This document shows, one piece after another, positions 15,676-22,046 of a stretch of 28,995 nt of DNA (position 1 is the stretch's first letter; every line of letters begins with the position of its first letter). Origin of the DNA: 2-01-FULL-39-10-A sp964525395 (GTDB lineage Bacteria; Patescibacteriota; Microgenomatia; Levybacterales; UBA12049); the NCBI GenBank assembly GCA_964525395.1, contig CAZGGU010000008.1:1-28995 (forward strand), read 5' to 3'. The notes below the pieces were generated by a model. It was not told the origin of the DNA. It saw only the letters and a list, made by a program, of their open reading frames with translations, and did no database searches. Made by a program: the position numbers and the translations under genes.

Positions 15676-16524
15676 TCATTTCAGTGCATCCTCAAAATCA
15701 TCTGTTTTTAAATGCTCCGCTTTATGCTTTGGCTCTTCTTTCTCTTCTTTAACTTCAACCTTTCCTTCAGGCTTGCTTTCTTTTTCTTGAATTTCTTCTT
15801 CATCGTCTTTTTTAACTTCAACTCTTTCTTCGTGAGGTTTTTCTTCTGCTTTGTGATGTTTATGGTTTTTATCATTAACCACTTCACCTTTTGACAATTC
15901 AATAATTCTCTTATTCATTTTCTTTGCGATATCACTATCATGCGTAGCCATAATAATTGTGGTTCCTTCGGCATTTATTTGAGATAAAAGCTGTGCTATC
16001 TCCCAAGCAGTCGCATCATCAAGATCTCCAGTAGGTTCATCTGCTAATAAAATCTCAGGCGAAAGAATCAAAGCACGAGCAATAGCTGCTCTTTGTTTTT
16101 CTCCACCAGAAAGTTGTGCTGGAAACTTATCTTTCTGGTCTAAAATGCCTACACGCATAAGAATTTCTTCAGCTTGTTTAACTGCATCTTTAGATTTAAC
16201 ACCAATTACCTCAAGCGGAAGTGTTGTATTTTCCAGAATAGTTCTATCTTTTAAGAGTTTTAGATCTTGGAAAACTACACCTATTTTTTTTCTAAGCTCT
16301 GGAATTTTTTTGCCTGGAAGCTTATTTAGATCCCAACCATCAATTATGATTGATCCTTGGGTAGGTAGAGACTCTTTAATTAGGAGACGAAGAATTGTAG
16401 TTTTTCCAGAACCAGTAGTTCCCATGAGGAAAACAAACTCACCTTTATCAACCACAAATGAAACGTTTGATAAACCTAATGTGCCTGTGCCGAATTTTTT
16501 TGATACGTTTTCTAAAGTAATCAT
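15676..16524 (-). CDS. ftsE: Cell division ATP-binding protein FtsE with charged C-terminal tail
   Basis: The 282-residue ABC ATPase shows Walker A GTTGSGKT at 35-42, Q-loop VFQDLKLL with Gln86, signature LSGGEKQR at 138-145, Walker B ILLADEP at 158-164 and switch His195 in ATHD. The ATPase core ends near 216. Residues 217-282 form an added Lys/Glu/His-rich tail of low complexity, absent from the usual 220-230-residue FtsE. FtsE acts on the cytoplasmic face and drives FtsX. Gene order prfB, one membrane protein, ftsE, ftsX resembles the prfB-ftsE-ftsX order common in bacteria. MacB-type ATPases are the main alternative but the context favours FtsE. Confidence 0.93.
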   Translation of the reverse strand: MITLENVSKKFGTGTLGLSNVSFVVDKGEFVFLMGTTGSGKTTILRLLIKESLPTQGSIIIDGWDLNKLPGKKIPELRKKIGVVFQDLKLLKDRTILENTTLPLEVIGVKSKDAVKQAEEILMRVGILDQKDKFPAQLSGGEKQRAAIARALILSPEILLADEPTGDLDDATAWEIAQLLSQINAEGTTIIMATHDSDIAKKMNKRIIELSKGEVVNDKNHKHHKAEEKPHEERVEVKKDDEEEIQEKESKPEGKVEVKEEKEEPKHKAEHLKTDDFEDALK

Positions 16525-16543
16525 GGCTTAATGTAATTTGAGG

Positions 16544-17011
16544 TTACTGAAGGACCTCAACCCTGCCTACATCCATTAGCCAACCAGCGCTTTGGGCTTT
16601 CTGAGTTTGTCCCCACACTTTAACCTTTTTATCCAAAACAAGAGATAAATCTACGGTAGATGAAGTTAAGTAAACATTCTGACTTTCCCCTCCTGGTCTA
16701 ACTAAGTGGTATTGACCTTCTCCTTCGATTCCACCCTCTTTCAGTGTTCCTTCAGCTGTATCTGGAAAAGTACTCGTGTCATTTGTTCCAAGAGCCGTCC
16801 CTTTAGATACATCTTCAGCTTTAGAAATTTCTGACTGGCTAGTAATGTCTTTTGCAGTTCCTTTAGTGATTACGAATCCACTACCTACACCAAGCACGAT
16901 CATGACTACTAAAATTACTAAAATTTTTGCCCAAGAAGATTTACCTGACTTTTTGTGGTTTATTTGCCTAACTAACTGTTCTTCAGTATTTTTATCTTTA
17001 TTTTGATCCAT
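16544..17011 (-). CDS. One-helix anchored protein with small extracytoplasmic domain
   Basis: The 155-residue protein was not assigned to a family. It has a charged cytoplasmic N-terminus (1-27), one membrane helix at about 28-50, a Ser/Thr-rich linker, and a C-terminal domain at about 98-155. That domain contains short strands such as VYLTSSTVDLS and KKVKVWGQT followed by GWLMDVGRVEVL, which suggests a small OB-like beta barrel. It lies between prfB and ftsE, so it may belong to the envelope or division machinery. That is inference from location only. Confidence 0.75.
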   Translation of the reverse strand: MDQNKDKNTEEQLVRQINHKKSGKSSWAKILVILVVMIVLGVGSGFVITKGTAKDITSQSEISKAEDVSKGTALGTNDTSTFPDTAEGTLKEGGIEGEGQYHLVRPGGESQNVYLTSSTVDLSLVLDKKVKVWGQTQKAQSAGWLMDVGRVEVLQ

Positions 17012-17066
17012 AGACAGAAATTACAAACTCAATTAAGTAAAACATATTTGAGCGTTTTTATCAACC

Positions 17067-18071
17067 CTAAATCTGTCTTATTTCGGCTTCGATAAAGCCG
17101 TCAATATTTCCATCCAACACCGCATCTGTATTCGAAGTTTCGAAATCCGTACGTAAATCCTTCACCATCTTGTATGGATGAAGTACATAAGAGCGAATCT
17201 GATTGCCCCATCCAGGAGTTTTATAACCTCCTTTTAAAGCAGCTTCATGTTTTTTCCTCTCCTCTTCCTGTACCGCCCACAATTTTCCCTTAAGTAGTTT
17301 CAAGGCAAATTCTCGATTTTTCCCCTGATATCTCTCTGAATGGGCTGTGACCACAATTCCTGAAGGAATATGCTTCAGGCGAACTGCAGTTGACACCTTA
17401 TTTACGTTCTGCCCCCCATGACCACCAGATCTAAAAAAATCCCATTCAAGATCATCATCTTTTATTTCCAAATTGATATCTTCTTCGATTTGCGGAATAA
17501 CCTCGACTAAGGCGAAAGATGTTTGACGAAGATTATCTGCGTTAAATGGAGACTGTCGCACAAGCCGATGCGTACCTGCTTCAAGCCTTAAAAATCCATA
17601 AGCATATTCGCCTTCGACCAAGAAAACAATACTTTTTAGGCCCGCTTCTTCGCCTGCTGTTTCATCAAGCACTTCAATACTCCAACCTTTTTTCTCAGCG
17701 AAGCGTGAATACATTCTATAAAGCATTTGCGACCAATCCATCGCCTCGACACCACCCTGACCAGCATGAATTGAAACTAATGCTGAACCTCTATCATAAT
17801 TTCCTGAAAAATAGAGCAAAGTTTCTACTTCGTCTAATAACTTAGAAGCGTCATCAAAATTTCCTGAATCTATTAAAGTCTGAATTTCTTTTACAGTCTC
17901 TACTTCTTTCTGAATAGAAGCCATCTCTTTCATCTTCTCAGTAGCTTTTTGTGAGTCTTTCCAAAAATCCGGCATCATAGACTCAGCCTCAATCTCTTTG
18001 AGCTGTCTTTGTTTCGAGTCAACATTAATCTTCTGAATAACTGCGCTAGCGCGGCTTTTTACTTCATCCAT
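17067..18071 (-). CDS. prfB: Peptide chain release factor 2
   Basis: The 334-residue class I release factor has the RF2-type recognition tripeptide SPF at 174-176 and the catalytic GGQ at 219-221 within RSGGHGGQNVNK. It terminates translation at UGA and UAA. Unlike many bacterial prfB genes, no in-frame TGA frameshift site is needed: the reading frame is continuous from the ATG at 18071 through the coil region where the E. coli site falls. The start is one base past the stop of the upstream gene, so initiation is probably coupled. The loss of the frameshift removes the usual RF2 autoregulation. Confidence 0.95.
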   Translation of the reverse strand: MDEVKSRASAVIQKINVDSKQRQLKEIEAESMMPDFWKDSQKATEKMKEMASIQKEVETVKEIQTLIDSGNFDDASKLLDEVETLLYFSGNYDRGSALVSIHAGQGGVEAMDWSQMLYRMYSRFAEKKGWSIEVLDETAGEEAGLKSIVFLVEGEYAYGFLRLEAGTHRLVRQSPFNADNLRQTSFALVEVIPQIEEDINLEIKDDDLEWDFFRSGGHGGQNVNKVSTAVRLKHIPSGIVVTAHSERYQGKNREFALKLLKGKLWAVQEEERKKHEAALKGGYKTPGWGNQIRSYVLHPYKMVKDLRTDFETSNTDAVLDGNIDGFIEAEIRQI

Positions 18072-18072
18072 A

Positions 18073-18513
18073 CTAAATACCTGAGCAGATTTTCATACAT
18101 GCATCTTTTGCCTGATTGGCAGGCAAATCCTTAATCCCTTGAATATCGTTTAATACCTTCTGAATTTGCGGAGAACTTGATGCTACATCATCTGCATTTA
18201 ACGCATTAACGCTCTCTTTGAGATCCCCAATTTTTGTATTAATGTCCGATTCAAGATTAATCTTCGGAGCTTCAATTAATTCTTGAACTTGAGTGGACTT
18301 ATTTACGGCGGAGGTTCCTAAAACTGCAGGATTAGTAAAAACCCTGTCTTTAATTTCCATAAATCCAATAAAGCCAATTGCAAGGATTATAAGTCCAACG
18401 GAAATTCGCTTTTTATCCCACTCAAAATCGTTTTCCTCTTTTACCTTTTTGGCCCTTGTAGGTTTCTGTAATTCCTCTTCTGGCTCCTCCTCTTTTCCCC
18501 TATGAAATCTCAT
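18073..18513 (-). CDS. One-helix membrane protein, unknown, first gene of prfB-ftsEX train
   Basis: The 146-residue protein was not recognised. Its first 35 residues are very rich in Glu, Lys and Arg, and one membrane helix follows at about 37-54. An extracytoplasmic region of about 90 residues contains the helix-forming stretch INTKIGDLKESVNAL and ends with two cysteines in ACMKIC. It is the first gene of the minus-strand train and is coupled to prfB by a one-base gap. A -10-like TAGAAT lies six bases before its ATG. Confidence 0.75.
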   Translation of the reverse strand: MRFHRGKEEEPEEELQKPTRAKKVKEENDFEWDKKRISVGLIILAIGFIGFMEIKDRVFTNPAVLGTSAVNKSTQVQELIEAPKINLESDINTKIGDLKESVNALNADDVASSSPQIQKVLNDIQGIKDLPANQAKDACMKICSGI

Positions 18514-18519
18514 GCTTCA

Positions 18520-18548
18520 ATTCTATTCAACATGCTCGCTTTTTGCAA
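18520..18548 (-). promoter_or_regulatory. Promoter for the prfB-ftsEX train, leaderless geometry
   Basis: On the minus strand TTGCAA (18548-18543) and TAGAAT (18525-18520) are separated by 17 bases. Six bases follow before the ATG at 18513, so the transcript would begin at or next to the start codon. TTGCAA is its own reverse complement and may also serve the divergent pfkB promoter. Confidence 0.5.
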
Positions 18549-18569
18549 ACAATTAACATTTTCTATAAA
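18543..18569 (+). promoter_or_regulatory. Possible promoter for the pfkB gene
   Basis: TTGCAA (18543-18548) and TATAAA (18564-18569) are spaced by 15 bases, slightly short of the optimum. The ATG at 18581 follows the -10 by 11 bases, giving a leader of about five bases. It shares its -35 with the opposing promoter. Confidence 0.4.
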
Positions 18570-18580
18570 CTCCTATTAGC

Positions 18581-19533
18581 ATGATAGACATTTTAGCCAT
18601 AGGTAATGCGAAGATTGATGTTTTTGTGATGCTGAACAATCTAAGCAACTTTTCATATGACAAATTCTCCAATCAAATCTCTTTTCCGCTTGGATCTAAA
18701 ATTCCATTCGGAGACCATCCGCTCACACTTGGAGGCAACGCTTGCAATGTCTCAGTGGCGATGAGCAAATTAGGCCTACAAAGCTCTCTTTCTGCAATTA
18801 TAGGTAAAGATGAATTTTCAAAAAAAGTTTTAGCAGGTTTAAAAACTGCGAACGTTAACACGGATAATATTCGAATTGAAAATACGACAAATCCTTCATT
18901 TAATATTGCTTTAAGTTTTGAGGGCGAAAGAACAATTCTTGAGGAAGAAAATGAATTTAAATCTGAGTTAAGTATTCCCAGACTTAATCCCAAAATTATT
19001 TATTTAACTAGCATTGCTGGAGATTGGCAAAGTGTTTTTAATGAAGCATTTTCGAATAATCCCAACTCAGAATTTGCACTCAATCCCGGAAGTAAAATGC
19101 TGAATGAAAATTTGGAAGAGGTAATCAAAATACTACCTAAAATTAAAATTTTATTTGTAAACCTTCAGGAAGCTCAAAAAATCGCGCGTAATGAGGAAAC
19201 GGATATAAAAATTCTTATTAAGAAGATCAAAACTTGGGGACCTAGCATTGTCGTAATCACAGATGGAATCAATGGTTCATTCTCAATTGATGAATCAGAT
19301 CAAATTTATCAAATAGGAACAATGAGCGATGACCAACCCTTAGAAAAAACGGGGGCAGGTGACGGGTATGCATCTGGATTCATGTATGCTATTCTCAAAG
19401 GGCATATGGTTAAAGATGCTATGAGATACGGATCCATAAGTGCAGATGCAATAATTAGAAAAATTGGCGCTCAAGAAGGACAATTAACGAGTGGTCAAAT
19501 TGAAGAATTATCCAGAAATAATCTAAATTTCCA
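18581..19533 (+). CDS. PfkB-family sugar kinase, 3' end in assembly gap
   Basis: About 317 residues are visible before the N-run. The fold is ribokinase/PfkB: the N-terminal IDILAIGNAKIDVF strand-loop, a glycine-rich LGGNACNVSVAMSKLG segment carrying the first signature, GLQSSLSAIIGKDEF, and the C-terminal signature TGAGDGYASGF with the catalytic Asp. PfkB enzymes phosphorylate a sugar, nucleoside or sugar phosphate with ATP. The neighbours (class I aldolase and RpiB) suggest a substrate in fructose or pentose phosphate metabolism, but specificity cannot be read here. Family length is about 310-330, so the stop is probably just inside the gap. Confidence 0.85.
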
Positions 19534-19633
19534 NNNNNNNNNNNNNNNNNNNNNNNNNNNNNNNNNNNNNNNNNNNNNNNNNNNNNNNNNNNNNNNNNNN
19601 NNNNNNNNNNNNNNNNNNNNNNNNNNNNNNNNN
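19534..19633. other. Assembly gap of 100 N
   Basis: Exactly 100 N, the usual placeholder for a scaffold join of unknown length. It hides the end of the PfkB gene and any signal before the aldolase gene. Adjacency of the two genes is therefore not proven by sequence. Confidence 0.98.
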
Positions 19634-19634
19634 T

Positions 19635-20390
19635 ATGATTAACTTAGATAAAATTACAAAAGACGGAAAAGCGTTCTTTCTCGCTTATGACCAAGGTATG
19701 GAACATGGTCCAGCAGATTTTGATGATGAAAATATAGATCCTAATTATATTCTTCAAATAGCAAAAAGCAGATTATTTACTGGCATAATCTTTCAAAAAG
19801 GAATTGCAGAAAAATATTACTCAAATACAGAATTTGAACAAATAGTCCCGCTCATATTGAAACTAAACGGTAAAACAAATTTGACAAATAACCCTGATCC
19901 CTACTCACCTCAGATATGCACTCCTCAAGAAGCAGCAAACCTAGGAGCTGCAGCTGTTGGATACACAGTTTATGTAGGAAGCGCTTATGAATCTCAAATG
20001 TTTAGAGAATTTGGCAAAATCGTTGAAGAAGCACACGAGATAAATTTACCAGTAATTGGCTGGATGTATATTAAAGGTACTGAAGCAGAACTTAGAAATC
20101 AGGACGAAATGACAGCATACGCTGCTAGACTTGGACTCGAAATGGGAGCAGATATGATTAAAATCAAATATCCAGGAGATGAAAAAAGTTTACGCTGGGC
20201 AGTAGAATCAGCTGCTAAAACAAAGGTTGTAGTTTCAGGAGGAGAAAAAGAAAATGAACAAATTCTTTTATCAACAGTTGAGGCATGCATGAATGCTGGC
20301 TGCATAGGTATGGCAGTAGGAAGAAATATTTGGCAGTCAGAAAATCCTGTAGAACTTTCTCAAAAAATATATAATATTATTTGGAAATGA
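19635..20390 (+). CDS. Class I fructose-bisphosphate aldolase, archaeal (DhnA/FbaB) type
   Basis: The 251-residue TIM-barrel protein shows FLAYDQGMEHGP at 15-26, the usual N-terminal signature of archaeal-type class I aldolase. The likely Schiff-base Lys176 lies in ADMIKIKYPGD, and a phosphate-binding VVSGGEK follows at 199-205. It interconverts fructose-1,6-bisphosphate and two triose phosphates. The ATG lies two bases after the gap, so an upstream start cannot be excluded, though the N-terminus aligns with the family. Its stop overlaps the rpiB start (ATGA). A related transaldolase-like or 2-amino-3,7-dideoxy-heptulosonate synthase activity is a weaker alternative. Confidence 0.87.
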   Translation: MINLDKITKDGKAFFLAYDQGMEHGPADFDDENIDPNYILQIAKSRLFTGIIFQKGIAEKYYSNTEFEQIVPLILKLNGKTNLTNNPDPYSPQICTPQEAANLGAAAVGYTVYVGSAYESQMFREFGKIVEEAHEINLPVIGWMYIKGTEAELRNQDEMTAYAARLGLEMGADMIKIKYPGDEKSLRWAVESAAKTKVVVSGGEKENEQILLSTVEACMNAGCIGMAVGRNIWQSENPVELSQKIYNIIWK

Positions 20391-20836
20391 AAATATATAT
20401 TGGTGCTGATCATAGAGGATTCGAATTAAAAAATAACCTTAAACGTTGGCTTGATGAAAATGGTCATGCAACAGATGACATGGGTGCATATGAACTCGTA
20501 GCCGCTGATGACTATGTAGATTTTTCTGGGATGGTGGCAGAAGCAGTAAGTAAAAATTCTGACTCACGCGGCATTGTTATCTGCGGATCTGGTGTTGGGG
20601 TAGATATTGCCGCCAATAAATTCAAAGGCATTCGTTGTGGATTAGGATTCGATGCTGAGCAAGTTAAAAAGGCTCGCGAAGATGATGACATAAACATCTT
20701 AGCAATTGCATCAGATTTTACGAATGAAATGGTGGCAGAAGATTTAATCGAAGAATTTCTCCAAACCGAATTTAATCCGAACGAAAACCACACCAGAAGA
20801 ATAGAAAAAATAAATCAGTTAGGAGGTGCTAAATGA
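20387..20836 (+). CDS. rpiB: RpiB/LacAB-family ribose-5-phosphate isomerase
   Basis: The ATG at 20387 overlaps the aldolase stop (ATGA) and gives 149 residues beginning MKIYIGADHRG, the exact family N-terminus. An earlier TTG at 20381 adds only two residues and is less likely. GADHRG lies at 6-11, and Cys66 in ICGSGVGV matches the catalytic cysteine of RpiB. The canonical RExHN segment, which supplies a ring-opening His and substrate-binding Asn, reads REDDDIN here (about 98-104). The enzyme would interconvert ribose-5-phosphate and ribulose-5-phosphate, feeding transketolase. The altered loop leaves room for another aldose-ketose isomerase activity. Confidence 0.85.
   Translation: MKIYIGADHRGFELKNNLKRWLDENGHATDDMGAYELVAADDYVDFSGMVAEAVSKNSDSRGIVICGSGVGVDIAANKFKGIRCGLGFDAEQVKKAREDDDINILAIASDFTNEMVAEDLIEEFLQTEFNPNENHTRRIEKINQLGGAK
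20821..20828 (+). promoter_or_regulatory. Strong Shine-Dalgarno for the 56-residue ORF
   Basis: AGGAGGTG lies inside the last codons of rpiB, four bases before the ATG at 20833. It is complementary to the canonical 16S rRNA tail over eight bases. It is the only clear Shine-Dalgarno noted in the window and supports the small ORF as real. Confidence 0.75.
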
Positions 20837-21003
20837 ATACACGAAAACTACTCTGGGTCATCGTAGTCTTAATTGGAGGCATACTATTAGGAATGGCCTT
20901 AGATGATTTTATTTATGGTGAATTTGGAACTAATTCCTTACTTAATCTTGGGCCTTCGCTACTCTTAACAATTTTTGGAACCTGGCAACTTATTAAAGAG
21001 TAA
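20833..21003 (+). CDS. 56-residue small membrane protein
   Basis: The ATG overlaps the rpiB stop (ATGA) and is preceded by a near-perfect Shine-Dalgarno. The product starts MNTRKLLWVIVVLIGG and has two hydrophobic stretches (about 7-22 and 37-52) separated by DDFIYGEFG. Function is not recognised. It ends one base before the convergent GAPDH gene. Coupling and the ribosome site make translation likely despite the short length. Confidence 0.72.
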   Translation: MNTRKLLWVIVVLIGGILLGMALDDFIYGEFGTNSLLNLGPSLLLTIFGTWQLIKE

Positions 21004-21004
21004 A

Positions 21005-22039
21005 TTAGCCTATTAAAAGTACTTCCTCTATAAGGCGGTTGGCATATCCATACTCGTTGTCATACCAAGCGATTATTTTAAGCATGTTGTCTCCTACTAC
21101 TTGAGTAAGAGATAAATCCACAATTGCTGAATGCGGATTTCCGATTATGTCTGAAGAAACGATCGGGTCATTGGTTACTTCTAAAATATTTTTAAATTGC
21201 TTTTGAGCAGCTGCTTCTTTAAATGCTTTATTTACTCCTTCAACAGTTACTTTTTTCTTTGTAATAATTGTGAAGTCTGAAAGTGAACCAACTACCACCG
21301 GAACTCTGATCGATATTCCCTCAAATATATTTTCTAGCTCTGGCAAAGCTTTTCCCGCTGCAACAGTAGCTCCAGTAGAAGTAGGCACTATATTTTCTGC
21401 TCCTGCTCTTGCCCTTCTGTAATCCCTATGCCCACCATCTTGAAGTCTTTGATCTTGGGTGTAGGCATGAATCGTCGTCATCATGGCCTTTTCAATTCCA
21501 AAGCTATCGGAAATTACCTTAGCTACAGGCGTAATACAGTTAGTAGTGCAAGAGGCATTGCTAATTATATTTTGATTTAGATAATCTGCTTGATTAACTC
21601 CTAGAACAATTGTCTCTACGTTTCCTGATTTAGCAGGAGCAGATAGTAAGACTTTTTTTGCACCAGCTCGGATATGAAGATCCAATTCCTCTAAAGAAGT
21701 GAATTGACCCGTGGACTCAATCACTACATCTATTTTTAAATCTTCCCATGGAAGAAGTGAAGGATCTTTTTGAGAAAAAACTAAAGTTTTTCTCCTTTTG
21801 TTAATGACCAGCTTACCTAATAAATCTTGTTTCGAGTCCCTACCTTTTTCAGTAGTAATTTCATCTTTTAATTTTCCGTAAACAGAATCATATTTAAGTA
21901 AATATGCCCAACCTTCCAAATCTGTAGAAGAACCAGTATTTATCGCTACTACATCGATTTTTGTTTTATACTTCTCAAGAATCACTCGATGAGCCATTCG
22001 GCCGATTCTTCCATAACCATTGATCGCGATTCTAATCAT
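21005..22039 (-). CDS. gap: Glyceraldehyde-3-phosphate dehydrogenase
   Basis: The start is placed at 22039, giving MIRIAINGYGRIGR and 344 residues. A start 36 bases earlier would overlap the upstream gene by 29 bases and add an unmatched tail. The NAD(P)-binding GYGRIGR is at 8-14, the catalytic Cys164 in SNASCTTNC, and the C-terminal WYDNEYGYANR is intact. It carries out the phosphorylating oxidation of glyceraldehyde-3-phosphate. After AIN near residue 34 the sequence is TGSSTD rather than the Asp-containing NDL of NAD-specific enzymes, which hints at NADP use. Seven bases separate it from the upstream membrane-protein gene. Confidence 0.95.
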   Translation of the reverse strand: MIRIAINGYGRIGRMAHRVILEKYKTKIDVVAINTGSSTDLEGWAYLLKYDSVYGKLKDEITTEKGRDSKQDLLGKLVINKRRKTLVFSQKDPSLLPWEDLKIDVVIESTGQFTSLEELDLHIRAGAKKVLLSAPAKSGNVETIVLGVNQADYLNQNIISNASCTTNCITPVAKVISDSFGIEKAMMTTIHAYTQDQRLQDGGHRDYRRARAGAENIVPTSTGATVAAGKALPELENIFEGISIRVPVVVGSLSDFTIITKKKVTVEGVNKAFKEAAAQKQFKNILEVTNDPIVSSDIIGNPHSAIVDLSLTQVVGDNMLKIIAWYDNEYGYANRLIEEVLLIG

Positions 22040-22046
22040 ATATACA

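Noticed and set aside
15712..15894. Very hydrophobic plus-strand frame that looks like a membrane peptide
   Set aside because: It is the antisense of the Lys/Glu-rich FtsE tail, whose codons read as Phe and Leu on the other strand. It has no start signal of its own.
17990..18075. Programmed +1 frameshift in prfB
   Set aside because: The frame is continuous from the ATG through the region homologous to the E. coli slip site, with no in-frame TGA.
19534..19633. PfkB frame continuing through the N-run to 19642
   Set aside because: The N-run gives no sequence and its length is a placeholder, so the last codons after it cannot be joined to the kinase.
20381..20386. TTG start for rpiB two codons upstream
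   Set aside because: The ATG at 20387 gives the exact family N-terminus and an ATGA overlap with the aldolase stop.
21001..21008. Bidirectional terminator between the 56-residue ORF and GAPDH
   Set aside because: Only one base separates the stops, and no stem-loop with a T-run is visible there.
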